DNA of 47,500 nucleotides. Source: an uncultured Selenomonadaceae bacterium. GTDB lineage: Bacteria; Bacillota; Negativicutes; Selenomonadales; Selenomonadaceae. The translations under genes were made by a program, and so were the position numbers. Positions 17,725 to 26,725 of the stretch are shown here, in pieces. Position 1 is the first letter of the stretch. Each line of letters starts with the position of its first letter. The notes under the pieces are model-generated. The model did no database searches, was not told the origin of the DNA, and worked only from the letters and a program-made list of their open reading frames with translations. The stretch lies in assembly GCA_905234365.1 (NCBI GenBank), contig CAJOHI010000010.1:1-47500 (forward strand), written 5' to 3'.

Positions 17725-18546
17725 GTGAAAAAAATTTTGGCACTCATTATGACCTTAGCGATGTTCATTATGACAGGCTGCGGTGAAAAATCCGATGAAG
17801 GCGGTATGACATCTAAAGATTCATCAAAGGAACCGGTAGAACTTCATATTGCTGCGGCAGCTTCTCTTACCGACGTTATGAAAGAGTTGGCGGCTGACTA
17901 CGAGAAAGAACATTCAAATGTCAAAATAACTTTTAATTTCGGTTCGAGCGGTGCTTTACAACAGGCGATTGAAAATGGCGGACAAACTGATATTTTCTTC
18001 AGCGCTGCACAAAAACAGATGGACGCACTTGAAAAATCCGATAATCTTGCAAATGACACTCGAACTGATTTGCTCATTAACAAAATCGTGTTAATTGTTC
18101 CTGCTGACAGCACAAAAAACCTAAAAGATTTCAACGATTTGACACGTGACGATATTCAACATATTGCACTTGGTGAACCAAAAGGCGTTCCAGTCGGTCA
18201 ATACAGCGAGGAAATTTTAACTAAATTAAATATTTTGGACGCAGTTAAAGCTAAAGCGGTTTACGGTTCTGATGTTCGTCAAGTTTTGAGTTGGGTTGAA
18301 AGCGGCGAAGCTGATTGCGGCGTTGTTTATGCTACTGATGCGGCAGTTTCCGGAGATAAGATCAAAATCATTTGCGAAGCGCCTGAAGGTTCTCATAAGC
18401 CGGTAATTTATCCAGTTGCAATTATCAAAGACAGCAAGCACATGGACGAGGACAAAGACTTTTTAAAATTTGTAACTTCCGATAAAGGCAAGGCGGCTTT
18501 TGAAAAATACGGTTTTGAAATGTTTCCTGATATGCGTAAATTCTAA
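17725..18546 (+). CDS. modA: Molybdate ABC transporter substrate-binding lipoprotein ModA
   Basis: 273 residues. The GTG at 17725 is chosen because GGAGTGAT lies 8 bases upstream; the longer frame from 17707 would include that site. The start MKKILALIMTLAMFIMTGC is a lipoprotein signal with the lipobox cysteine, so the protein is anchored in the membrane facing the periplasm. ModA motifs follow: AAAASLTDVMKEL, FNFGSSGALQQ, DIFFSAAQKQMD, LGEPKGVPVGQYSEEIL and VVYATDAAVS, including the serines that hydrogen-bond the oxyanion. It captures molybdate or tungstate and delivers it to ModB. The stop codon overlaps the modC start (TAATG). Confidence 0.94.
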   Translation: MKKILALIMTLAMFIMTGCGEKSDEGGMTSKDSSKEPVELHIAAAASLTDVMKELAADYEKEHSNVKITFNFGSSGALQQAIENGGQTDIFFSAAQKQMDALEKSDNLANDTRTDLLINKIVLIVPADSTKNLKDFNDLTRDDIQHIALGEPKGVPVGQYSEEILTKLNILDAVKAKAVYGSDVRQVLSWVESGEADCGVVYATDAAVSGDKIKIICEAPEGSHKPVIYPVAIIKDSKHMDEDKDFLKFVTSDKGKAAFEKYGFEMFPDMRKF

Positions 18547-19571
18547 TGGAACTCAGCGTTAATATAAAAAAAGCTCTGCGCGACTTCATTCTCAACGTAA
18601 ATTTTACAATCAAGAATGAAGTTCTCGCATTGCTTGGCGCTTCCGGCTGCGGTAAATCAATGACACTTAAATGTATTGCCGGTATTCAAATGCCTGACGA
18701 AGGTGTTATAATTCTTAATGGTCGTACACTTTTCGACAGTGACAAAAAAATTAATCTGCGTCCTCAAGAGCGTCGTGTCGGTTATCTGTTTCAAAATTAT
18801 GCGTTATTCCCAAATATGACGGTTGCCGAAAATATTTCATTTGTTGCTGTCAATCAGAACAGCGTCGAAGATAATATCAAAAAATTTCAACTCAACGGTT
18901 TGGAAAATTCATATCCGGCACAACTCAGCGGTGGTCAACAACAGCGTGTTGCATTTGCTCGAATTTTATCATCAAACGCAGAAATTCTTTTGCTTGATGA
19001 GCCATTCAGCGCACTTGACAGTTATTTAAAATGGCAATTAGAACTTGAAATGTCAAAAATATTTCAAAACTATGACAACTCCGCTGTTTTGGTATCACAT
19101 GATCGTGGCGAAGCATTCAGATTATCTAATAAAGTTGCTGTAATGAGTCATGGACAAATTGAGGCAATCGACGCTAAACATGAGCTTTTTAAAAATCCAA
19201 AAACGTTGTCGGCAACTCTTTTAACCGGCTGCAAAAATGTTTCGTCAGCAAGAATTATTGACGATGAAAATATTTTCGCTGATGATTGGCAATTATCATT
19301 TCATATTGTTCATTGCCAGCCATTCATTAAATATGTTGGCTTTCGTGCAAAATTCATTGAATACAGTCAAAGTGCAGGCGAAAATACTTTTTTGTTTGAA
19401 GTAGTGCAAATTATTGAAGATACATTTTCATATTTGATAATGGTTCGCGCAAAAGGTTCAAACGGTAAATTAATTCGCTGGGAAGTTGACAAAAAAATTT
19501 GGCGGAATATACAAGCAGATGAAATTTACTTGCATTTTCCGTCTAAAAAATTAATACTTTGCAATAAGTAA
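18546..19571 (+). CDS. modC: Molybdate ABC transporter ATP-binding protein ModC
   Basis: 341 residues. Walker A GASGCGKS lies near residue 32, Q-loop FQNYALFPNMTV, signature LSGGQQQR, Walker B ILLLDEPFSALD and the H-loop SHD. After residue ~230 a regulatory C-terminal domain of TOBE/Mop type follows, which in ModC proteins binds molybdate and inhibits transport. The ATG overlaps the modA stop, so the two are translationally coupled. The first ~20 residues are short compared with many ATPases, as is usual for ModC. Confidence 0.93.
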   Translation: MELSVNIKKALRDFILNVNFTIKNEVLALLGASGCGKSMTLKCIAGIQMPDEGVIILNGRTLFDSDKKINLRPQERRVGYLFQNYALFPNMTVAENISFVAVNQNSVEDNIKKFQLNGLENSYPAQLSGGQQQRVAFARILSSNAEILLLDEPFSALDSYLKWQLELEMSKIFQNYDNSAVLVSHDRGEAFRLSNKVAVMSHGQIEAIDAKHELFKNPKTLSATLLTGCKNVSSARIIDDENIFADDWQLSFHIVHCQPFIKYVGFRAKFIEYSQSAGENTFLFEVVQIIEDTFSYLIMVRAKGSNGKLIRWEVDKKIWRNIQADEIYLHFPSKKLILCNK

Positions 19572-19598
19572 AATTAAATTTCTTTAGGATTAAAAATT

Positions 19599-20249
19599 AT
19601 GGAAATAAGTCCACTTATAATTACATTAAAAACCGCCGTCGTATCAACGGTGATAACATTTTTCATCGGCATAGGACTGGCTTATATTGTTGTAAATATG
19701 AAACGCGGTCAAGGATTAGCTGACGCCGTTATCACACTGCCTATGGTACTGCCTCCAACAGTCGTAGGCTTTTTTTTGCTGCTCATGTTTGGCAAGCGAA
19801 GTTTAATCGGTCAATTTCTGCTGCAATTTGACTTTTCGTTAGTCTTCACTTGGCAGGCAACGGTAATATCAGCGGTGATAGTCTCAATGCCATTGATGTA
19901 TCGAACAACTCGCGGAGCCTTTGAACAACTCGACAAAAATATAATTTATGCTGCTCAAACATTAGGTGTTAGTGATTGGAAAATCTTTTGGCGAATTTTG
20001 ATTCCAAATACTCGATATGGAATTTTAGCCGGTCTCGTCTTATCTTTTACACGAGCATTAGGCGAATTTGGCGCAACGATAATGTTTGCAGGCAACATTC
20101 CAGGCGTAACACAAACTATGTCAACCGCGATTTACGCAGCAGTTCAAGCAAATGATTACGATTTAGCTTTTCAATGGGCAATGGCACTGGTACTTTTTTC
20201 CTTGACGTTTGTTTTGATAATGAACAAATGGATTGACATGAAAAAATGA
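19599..20249 (+). CDS. modB: Molybdate ABC transporter permease ModB
   Basis: 216 residues with five or so membrane helices. TLPMVLPPTVVGFFLLL is the conserved ModB segment. The EAA loop that contacts ModC reads AAQTLGVSDWKIFWRILIP, followed by SFTRALGEFGATIMFAGN. It lies 27 bases after modC and completes the importer. The order A-C-B differs from the A-B-C order in Escherichia coli. Confidence 0.93.
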   Translation: MEISPLIITLKTAVVSTVITFFIGIGLAYIVVNMKRGQGLADAVITLPMVLPPTVVGFFLLLMFGKRSLIGQFLLQFDFSLVFTWQATVISAVIVSMPLMYRTTRGAFEQLDKNIIYAAQTLGVSDWKIFWRILIPNTRYGILAGLVLSFTRALGEFGATIMFAGNIPGVTQTMSTAIYAAVQANDYDLAFQWAMALVLFSLTFVLIMNKWIDMKK

Positions 20250-20261
20250 TATTATAACGTT

Positions 20262-20295
20262 AAAATTATAAAAGCCTCGAAAACATCTTCGAGGC
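20262..20295 (-). terminator. Intrinsic terminator after tRNA-Thr (also a hairpin at the end of modB)
   Basis: GCCTCGAA (20274-20281) pairs perfectly with TTCGAGGC (20288-20295). On the minus strand the hairpin is followed by TTTTATAATTTT, so it ends the tRNA transcript. On the plus strand only GTTAATTT follows, so it is a weak stop for modB. Confidence 0.75.
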
Positions 20296-20306
20296 GTTAA
20301 TTTCAA

Positions 20307-20382
20307 TGGAGCCGACTGCAGGACTTGAACCTGTGACCTGATCATTACGAATGACCTGCTCTACCAACTGAGCTAAGTCGGC
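20307..20382 (-). tRNA. tRNA-Thr (anticodon CGU)
   Basis: The minus strand reads acceptor GCCGACT, D-arm GCTC AGTTGGTA GAGC, anticodon arm GGTCA TTCGTAA TGATC, variable loop AGGTC, T-arm with TTCAAGT and acceptor AGTCGGC, then TCCA. The anticodon CGT (CGU) reads ACG threonine codons, and the discriminator U fits tRNA-Thr. CCA is encoded. One T-stem pair is an A-C mismatch. Confidence 0.95.
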
Positions 20383-20448
20383 GCTCATAACTAATACAAA
20401 CGTAGTATAACACAAATTTTTACATTGTCAACACTTAAATTAAAAATA

Positions 20449-21624
20449 TTATTGTAACTTATCATTCAAAATTTCAACAGCTTTGTCAAGTTGTGCATCA
20501 TCAGAAATATTAATATCTGCATTATTTAACATTCTTTGCAAAGGCTTTGAAGATTCAATTTCAACATCTGGCACAATACCAACGCCGTCGATACTGCGAC
20601 CATTTGGAGTATAATATTTTGCAATCGTGAGTTTTAAGCCGTCTTCATGAAACATCGGCATAACGGTTTGCACTGAGCCTTTACCATAAGACTTTGTGCC
20701 AACAATAGTTGCAGCTTTTGTATCCTGCAATGCGCCGGCTAAAAGTTCAGAAGCACTTGCGCTGCCGCCGTCAAGAAGAACAACTATCGGATATTTTACA
20801 TTTTCTAACTCGGAATCGTAAACCTCTTTAGAACCGTCGCGCTGAATTACAGAAACAATCGGACCTTTAGGCACAATCTCTTTAGCAACTTCAACACAAC
20901 TGGTTATAACGCCGCCTGGATTTTGTCTCAAGTCAAGCACAAAAGCCTTCATATTTTGCGCTTCCAAGTCATTCATTGCTGATTTGAATTCTTCGCCGGT
21001 TTTTTCGCTGAATGAGGAAATTCTGATATATCCGATCTTATCGTTGAGCATTTTATCCGCGACAGTTTTAACTTTGATTGTATTTCTTGTAATGGTATAA
21101 ATTTTGTCTTCTTGACCTTCACGATGAATTAATAATTCAACATTTGTACCAATTTCGCCGCGAATTTTCAGTGCCACTTCGTCAGGTTCAATTTCATTAA
21201 CAGATACACCGTCAACGGCAAGAATGGAATCACCTGCCTGTAAGCCTGCCTGTTCGCCTGGTGAATCTGGCATTACTGACATGACTTGCACACCGCCGTC
21301 TTTAAAACCCATATAAACGCCGATGCCGCCAAAACTACCGGAAGTGTCAGATTTAATTTGACTGTAAAGACGTTGATTAAGATAAATCGAATGAGGATCA
21401 CCAAGCGAATGAACCATTCCGCCGATAGCGCCGTCAATCATTTTAGTATAATCAACAGAATCGACATAATGACCTTCAATGAAGTGCATTGCACAAAATA
21501 ATCTTGCTAAATTTGCAGCACGTCCGGCATTTAATTCTAACAAAAAGCAAATTCCTGCAATCGTTACAACTGAAGATATAAACGCCGTCAACAGTATGTA
21601 AACGAGTAATTTTTTCTTACCCAT
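20449..21624 (-). CDS. ctpA: C-terminal processing protease CtpA/Prc (S41 family)
   Basis: 391 residues. One N-terminal membrane anchor (LLVYILLTAFISSVVTIAGI) is followed by a PDZ domain (FGGIGVYMGFKDGGVQVMSV, GEQAGLQAGDSILAVDG) and the S41 catalytic core. The nucleophile is the Ser in GGSASASELLAGAL and the general base is the Lys in GTKSYGKGSVQ. Such proteases act in the periplasm and trim envelope proteins, often cell-wall hydrolases and their activators. The EnvC-like factor gene lies 31 bases upstream on the same strand, a common pairing. Confidence 0.92.
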   Translation of the reverse strand: MGKKKLLVYILLTAFISSVVTIAGICFLLELNAGRAANLARLFCAMHFIEGHYVDSVDYTKMIDGAIGGMVHSLGDPHSIYLNQRLYSQIKSDTSGSFGGIGVYMGFKDGGVQVMSVMPDSPGEQAGLQAGDSILAVDGVSVNEIEPDEVALKIRGEIGTNVELLIHREGQEDKIYTITRNTIKVKTVADKMLNDKIGYIRISSFSEKTGEEFKSAMNDLEAQNMKAFVLDLRQNPGGVITSCVEVAKEIVPKGPIVSVIQRDGSKEVYDSELENVKYPIVVLLDGGSASASELLAGALQDTKAATIVGTKSYGKGSVQTVMPMFHEDGLKLTIAKYYTPNGRSIDGVGIVPDVEIESSKPLQRMLNNADINISDDAQLDKAVEILNDKLQ

Positions 21625-21655
21625 AAAATTTATATCACCTGCTAACCTTCAAAAA

Positions 21656-22840
21656 TTATAAATAGTTATATGGACTTACAGGCTCGCCGTTTAATCTGAC
21701 TTCAAAGTGACAATGCGGACCGGTTGAGTTGCCGGTTGAACCGCAAAAAGCGATAACTTGTCCTTGAGAAACTTGTTGTCCGACACTGACATTGAGCGAT
21801 TGATTATGTCCGTAAAGTGTAACAATGCCGCCGCCGTGATCAATCATAACGGTGTTGCCATAGCCACCAATCCAGCCGGCATGTGAGACAACACCGGCTT
21901 TTGCAGCGTGAATTGGCAAGCCGTAATCGCCGCCAATGTCAAGACCGCTGTGAAATCTTTGACTGCCAAAAATAGGATGCGTCCTCCAACCAAATGGCGA
22001 AGTTATTGGACCTGAAATTGGCCAAATCATACCACCAGAACTCGAAGGTGCCGGATTATAAACTTCAACATCATCTGGCGATGAATTTGACGGATTTGAG
22101 CCGGTAGAAACAGGCGGTGGTGGCGGTTTATATTTGCTCTGTTGAATTAATTTTGCAACCTGCTCAGAAGCCGCCATCATTTCGTCATATTGTCTATCGT
22201 AAACGGCTTTGTCATTCTGCATTTTGTCAATCAATGCCTGCTGTTTTGCGACTTTGGCGAGTTTAATTTCCTTAGCTTCTTCGGCTTTTGCAGCAAGTTC
22301 AGATTGAGTGATTTTATCAGCTTCCAACTGTTTGCGAACGGATTTTATATATTCTTGCTGTTTAAGAACTTCTTGCACTAATTTATAATCTCGTTTAATG
22401 ATTCGCTTTAAGAGGTCCATTCGAGTGAAAAAATCAGCGAAATCATTTGCGCCAAATAAAACATCAAGATAACTGATTTGACCGTTTACGTAAATATCGC
22501 GAACACGAATTAATAATGTCTCGTGTTTGTGCTCATAATCTTTCTCAACAGCCTGCAATTTTATTTCATTTTCGTCAATCCTTGCAAGCGTTTCATCAAG
22601 TGCCGCTTGTTTTTCGTTATAATCAGCAACAGCAACGTCAGCTTCTTCATCAAGATAACGTTTTGTCTCGGAAACGGATTCGATTTTTTCCCAAAGTTCA
22701 TCTGACTTTTGTTTAGCCTTTTCTGCCTTTGCATCGATTGAGGCTTTTTTATTTTCGAGTTCTTCAGTCTCGTCCGCTTCAGTTATCAAAGGCGCCCAAA
22801 ATATAATCAATGCTAACACTGCGGATATTAACTTTTTCAA
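21656..22840 (-). CDS. envC: EnvC-like murein hydrolase activator (coiled coil plus M23/LytM domain)
   Basis: 394 residues. A signal peptide is followed by ~200 residues of charged coiled coil (NKKASIDAKAEKAKQKSDEL onward), a proline-rich linker (KPPPPPVSTGSNPSNSSPDD) and a C-terminal M23 domain. RFHSGLDIGG and GPHCHFEVRLNG supply the metal-site pattern (H..xD, HxH), so the domain could still be active as an endopeptidase. Many EnvC proteins instead act only as activators of amidases during cell separation. The TTG start at 22840 has GAGGTGA 6 bases upstream. FtsEX, the usual partner, is not in the window. Confidence 0.88.
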   Translation of the reverse strand: MKKLISAVLALIIFWAPLITEADETEELENKKASIDAKAEKAKQKSDELWEKIESVSETKRYLDEEADVAVADYNEKQAALDETLARIDENEIKLQAVEKDYEHKHETLLIRVRDIYVNGQISYLDVLFGANDFADFFTRMDLLKRIIKRDYKLVQEVLKQQEYIKSVRKQLEADKITQSELAAKAEEAKEIKLAKVAKQQALIDKMQNDKAVYDRQYDEMMAASEQVAKLIQQSKYKPPPPPVSTGSNPSNSSPDDVEVYNPAPSSSGGMIWPISGPITSPFGWRTHPIFGSQRFHSGLDIGGDYGLPIHAAKAGVVSHAGWIGGYGNTVMIDHGGGIVTLYGHNQSLNVSVGQQVSQGQVIAFCGSTGNSTGPHCHFEVRLNGEPVSPYNYL

Positions 22841-22857
22841 AATTTCACCTCAGTATA

Positions 22858-23601
22858 TTACAATATGATATTGAGAATTAAATTTTTAGGATAATCTAAG
22901 TCATTGATTAAATCTATCGACAATGGAAATTTTCCTACTCTGCTACTGTAATGGGCATCGGAGCCTAAATAAATGTAACAATTTTTAGCTTTTGCGAGTT
23001 GAAGCCAAAATTTAACTTTTTGAATGTAATCAGCTTCGTCATTTCGCAGAGAAGATTCATTAACTTCAAGAAATACATTATGCTGTTTAGCTAATGTGAC
23101 AATCTCACTGAAAAATGATTTTAAATCCGTATCAAGTTCCAGACCGTAGCGTCTATTATCAATTTTATGCAGCTCTCTTTCAATATGTGCAAAAGCATTA
23201 TGGAGTTTCGCTGCACTCTCAAAACCTTTGTAAAGTTGCTCTAATGTGACTTCTTTTATATCTAAATTAAAACCATGAAGGCCTATTGGACGCCAAGTGA
23301 GTTTTTTTAACTTATTCCAATGATCTAACCTTTGAGCAATGTTAAATTCTGCACCACCGAAAATGTAAATTTTATGTTCATCAAAATTGCTGTTAATTTC
23401 CTTTTCAAAATATTTAAATCTGGTTGATTCGTTTTTAATTTCTAATTTTGTACCGTCATTGTAAACGTGATCAGTTATAGCCAAATATTTAAGATTCATA
23501 TTTCGAGCAGCAGTTATATTTTCTTGAACAGTAGAGTAAGCATGTTTTGAAAATATTGTATGCGTGTGCAAATCAGCTATAATGTCACTTTGACTAATCA
23601 T
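22858..23601 (-). CDS. PHP-domain phosphoesterase (YcdX-like)
   Basis: About 247 residues carrying the metal-ligand motifs of the PHP family in order: DLHTHT near the start, AITDH, GAEFNI, AHIERE, EVNESS and GSDAHY. These build a trinuclear metal site. Family members include histidinol-phosphate phosphatase and YcdX-type phosphatases; nothing here fixes the substrate, and no histidine-synthesis genes are near. ATG 23601 is preferred to TTG 23607 because GAGG lies 9 bases before it. It sits 12 bases after the VirK-family gene, probably in the same operon. Confidence 0.85.
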   Translation of the reverse strand: MISQSDIIADLHTHTIFSKHAYSTVQENITAARNMNLKYLAITDHVYNDGTKLEIKNESTRFKYFEKEINSNFDEHKIYIFGGAEFNIAQRLDHWNKLKKLTWRPIGLHGFNLDIKEVTLEQLYKGFESAAKLHNAFAHIERELHKIDNRRYGLELDTDLKSFFSEIVTLAKQHNVFLEVNESSLRNDEADYIQKVKFWLQLAKAKNCYIYLGSDAHYSSRVGKFPLSIDLINDLDYPKNLILNIIL

Positions 23602-23613
23602 AAACAATCGCCT

Positions 23614-24552
23614 CTATAAATTCTTCAACGGATTTAACAAAACGGCATTTAAATTTTTTACGATTGAGGAATCAATTTCGTCAAGTAAGGCAAAGCGCCG
23701 GCGATAAACAGCTCGTTTCCTGGTTGGAATTTCATCAATAGATTTTCTCGTCTCAAACAGAGGCAGCATATCAAAACGGCTATCCGCAGTATGGTTGCCA
23801 CCTGCTTCAATCCAAAAATCACTGAATGAAGTCTTCAATTTTCTATCACTTCTGACGTGATTGTTGGCATAATAGCCTTCATTTGTGACGGCATAAATTT
23901 TTCGGACATCAAGTACTCTGGCAACAGCTTGAGTAGCGTATAAAATTAAATTTTTCGTTCGATAAGCATGACATTTTTTAGTAATTTTTTTGACCACTTC
24001 TTTTGCATTTTCCATATTTGGACCTTGCATGGCGCCAATCCACATTGACCAATCACCGAGTTTATCGCGAGCAATCCAAAATATAATTTGATAAATCGGC
24101 TCGTTATTTGGCAAGAGTAACATTATTGCGTTTAAGCCTTCTTTACGTTGACCTGGCTCAATTCTCAAAACCAGTTCCATAGACTTAAATTCGTCGCCTA
24201 AATCCATTTGCCATAATTTTAATGACTTATCGCTATATAAATCAATAATTGTTTCCTGCTGCAAAGTTGCCTTCAAAAATTGCATATGATCTTCAATTAA
24301 TTTAATTCTTTCGTCAAATGTTGAGCGATGGTAAAAAAAAGCTCGCGTTGGTTGTTCAAAGACATATGGAAATGCAGTAGCGATTTTTTTTAAAAGTTCA
24401 TCGCTGTTAAAAAATTTAATTATGCTCCTCATTTTGCCGGCATTAAAACAGCAGCGTGTGACAAATACAGCAAATCGGTGAGCTTCACGCATGTTTTCAA
24501 GATTATAAATTTTTTTTCCAAGTTCGATAAAATTCTGCATATATTTTTCCAA
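23614..24552 (-). CDS. VirK/YbjX (DUF535) family protein
   Basis: 312 residues. The family's hallmark segments are present: EQPTRAFFYHRSTFDERIKL, then IYQIIFWIARD, WIGAMQGPNMENAKEVVKKI, KKCHAYRTKNLILYA, and DFWIEAGG near the end. In enteric bacteria VirK/YbjX belongs to the PhoP regulon and is linked to outer-membrane and lipid A properties; its chemistry is unknown. The TTG at 24552 has AAGGAG about 11 bases upstream and is the likely start; ATG 24540 is too far from it. It neighbours a YrbL-like protein, another PhoP-regulon family. Confidence 0.8.
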   Translation of the reverse strand: MEKYMQNFIELGKKIYNLENMREAHRFAVFVTRCCFNAGKMRSIIKFFNSDELLKKIATAFPYVFEQPTRAFFYHRSTFDERIKLIEDHMQFLKATLQQETIIDLYSDKSLKLWQMDLGDEFKSMELVLRIEPGQRKEGLNAIMLLLPNNEPIYQIIFWIARDKLGDWSMWIGAMQGPNMENAKEVVKKITKKCHAYRTKNLILYATQAVARVLDVRKIYAVTNEGYYANNHVRSDRKLKTSFSDFWIEAGGNHTADSRFDMLPLFETRKSIDEIPTRKRAVYRRRFALLDEIDSSIVKNLNAVLLNPLKNL

Positions 24553-24663
24553 AGGTCTAATACTCCTTCGATAAATTGAATTTGATTATAACATAAAAAA
24601 AAAATTACTTCAACCTTTCAAAAATGTTTAAAGATTAAAGAATGTTTTATTTTACTACCGAAT

Positions 24664-25278
24664 TTAATCATTTAACAAAATTTCGGCGATATTTTTTGTG
24701 ATAACTTGTGAATATTCAATTTGAATTTCCTTAATGAAGCGCCGCCAATACTTTCTTGCACGTTTCGCCATTAAAAAATCAGAATAATAGAGAATCGGAA
24801 TTTTAGCGGAGGTGCCTATATTGTCAATAATTCTAACCCTGCGCTCATTTGGTGAAATACGCTGCACTAAAAAATTATCTGGATCCATGCCGGCAGCAAC
24901 AAATTTTTCATTAATAAATACTTTTTTAAAATTTAAAAGTAAATCCGTTAAATCTTCAATGCTTTTCGGATTCTGGATATGCTCTAAAAGCGTTTTACTG
25001 TCGTTTTCGTCGAAATCAATGACACGTTCAAATAAATAACCTTTGCCTCTATTTGTCTCAATCTCGCCAAAATATTTAGTCAGCAGCGTCATTTTCTCAG
25101 CTTTAGCACCGAGAGCCTGGCGATACTTCATTTCACGATCAAAATCGGTATCCGGTGTTGAGTAGAGAATTTTAACACAAAGTTTTTTATCAGTAGGATG
25201 CGCGAAGACTTCTTTGTGATTGCCCTTGCCAAGCATAAGTTCATCAGTCAAAGTTAATAATTTATTATTTATTGCCAT
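24664..25278 (-). CDS. YrbL-family (PhoP-network) kinase-like protein
   Basis: 204 residues with a degenerate protein-kinase-like fold. GKGNHKEVFAHPTDKKLCVK resembles the YrbL nucleotide-loop region with its lysine, REMKYRQAL matches a conserved helix, and AGMDPDNFLVQ is the catalytic-loop equivalent (D..N) followed by IIDN, the DFG-like metal site. YrbL is a PhoP-regulated protein of unknown substrate; related proteins phosphorylate lipopolysaccharide sugars. It starts 28 bases after cbiD ends, with AAGAAGG as ribosome site. Assignment is by pattern recall. Confidence 0.75.
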   Translation of the reverse strand: MAINNKLLTLTDELMLGKGNHKEVFAHPTDKKLCVKILYSTPDTDFDREMKYRQALGAKAEKMTLLTKYFGEIETNRGKGYLFERVIDFDENDSKTLLEHIQNPKSIEDLTDLLLNFKKVFINEKFVAAGMDPDNFLVQRISPNERRVRIIDNIGTSAKIPILYYSDFLMAKRARKYWRRFIKEIQIEYSQVITKNIAEILLND

Positions 25279-25305
25279 AATTTTAACCTTCTTTTTAAAT
25301 GGCGG

Positions 25306-26406
25306 TTACTTAAACGAATTAAAATTTTTAATCATCATTTCAGCAGCAGAATCATATCCTAAAATCTCTCCGCTGCGATTGACAAGCACAGTACCAATAT
25401 CCATTTCGCCGAAAATATAGCGCTTTGCTCGAATACTGGCACGTTCGGCAATGATTTTATAAACATGCTCAAAATGATTTTCAGCGATTATTAACACCGC
25501 TTCATCAGTGGTATTAGCATTAAGAATTTTTTTCACAACATCACAGTTTAAGCCTTCAGCCGCTGAGTAAGCCGCAATCGCCTCAAGTCTTGCATCACCA
25601 ATTCGATTATGAGTATAAAAAACACCGGCAGCAACTTTCGACAATTTGCCAATATGTCCAAAAAACAAAATGCCTTTAATTTTACGTTCTACGGCAGCTT
25701 CCAACATGTAACCAACAAAATTACTCGTCTGAACAATCGCCGCTTTAGGTAAACCTTGTTTAATTGCAGCAACTTCGCCAATCTTGCCAGGAACAAAAAT
25801 CAATGTATCGAATCCTGCAGCACTTGCCACATCAATTTGAGGCACGAGAGATTTTTTATAGGCTTCTTCGGACATTGGGCGCAAAACGCCGGTAGTTCCA
25901 ATAATTGAAAGACCACCTTCAATTCCAAGAATAGGATTGAGTGTCTTTTTAGCAAGCTCAACACCGGCAGGAATTGAAATTGTAATTTCTAATCCTACGA
26001 CTTTGCCGAAAATTTCCTTGACGACATTTTTAATGAGTTGTCGAGGTCCAGGATTAATTGCAGGTTCGCCGACAGGTACGGACAAACCGGCTCTGGTAAC
26101 AATGCCAATACCTTTACCGCCTTTAAAAATTATTTCGTTGCCGTCAATCCGTTTAACCGTTGTGAAGACAGAAGCACCATTAGTAACGTCAGGATCATCA
26201 CCGGAAAATTTAACTACTTCAGAAGAAATTTCAGTGTTATCATGATTTTTAACTTGCTTAATTGGAATAAATAAAATCGTTCCGTCAAGTGCCGTAATTT
26301 CTACGCTTTCAACTATTTTATCGGTTGTCATTAAAATCAATGCTGCTTTGACTCCGGCTGCTGCACAAGCTCCGGTGGTATATCCGCTTTGTAAAATCTT
26401 TGACAA
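25306..26406 (-). CDS. cbiD: Cobalt-precorrin-5B C1-methyltransferase CbiD
   Basis: 366 residues. The N-terminal SGYTTGACAAAGVKAAL is diagnostic for CbiD, as are GDDPDVTNGASVFT, GKGIGIVTRAGLSVPVGEPA and the LGIEGGLSIIGTTGVLRPMS segment. It methylates C1 of the corrin ring in the anaerobic cobalamin pathway. No other cbi gene is in the window. It heads the run cbiD, yrbL-like, virK-like, PHP, envC, ctpA on the minus strand, with short gaps except ~110 bases between the yrbL-like and virK-like genes. Confidence 0.95.
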   Translation of the reverse strand: MSKILQSGYTTGACAAAGVKAALILMTTDKIVESVEITALDGTILFIPIKQVKNHDNTEISSEVVKFSGDDPDVTNGASVFTTVKRIDGNEIIFKGGKGIGIVTRAGLSVPVGEPAINPGPRQLIKNVVKEIFGKVVGLEITISIPAGVELAKKTLNPILGIEGGLSIIGTTGVLRPMSEEAYKKSLVPQIDVASAAGFDTLIFVPGKIGEVAAIKQGLPKAAIVQTSNFVGYMLEAAVERKIKGILFFGHIGKLSKVAAGVFYTHNRIGDARLEAIAAYSAAEGLNCDVVKKILNANTTDEAVLIIAENHFEHVYKIIAERASIRAKRYIFGEMDIGTVLVNRSGEILGYDSAAEMMIKNFNSFK

Positions 26407-26725
26407 GGTTTACACCTCAAAATTCGTCACATTAAATTTATCACTATATTTAAAGTATTTATTAATAATTTTCTTCTTTGCATTTGAAATTTCCTTCAAC
26501 GCAAAAAAATTTTGTCCTATTCTATTGTGGACTATTTTAAATGACTTTGCGGAAAAATTTTTGATTTTCTATTGCATTATATCAATAAAGTGATATTATT
26601 ATGTCATAAGGAATTGTTCTTAATGAATGTTTAGAAATTGACCTTGTAAATTCTTTAATATATTAATTTATTTTTATGATACTAAGTTATTTTTTTCACA
26701 ATGTTTTTTAGGAGGAACAAATGTT
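26407..26725. other. 319-bp divergent intergenic region between cbiD and ndh
   Basis: AT-rich with promoters expected in both directions. TTGACC (26638-26643) and TATTAA (26661-26666), 17 bases apart, could serve ndh. No RNA motif was recognised; in particular no cobalamin riboswitch box (GCCACTG) was seen ahead of cbiD. Confidence 0.4.

Noticed and set aside
25279-26725. Cobalamin riboswitch ahead of cbiD
   Set aside because: No B12-box-like conserved block was found in the region upstream of cbiD.
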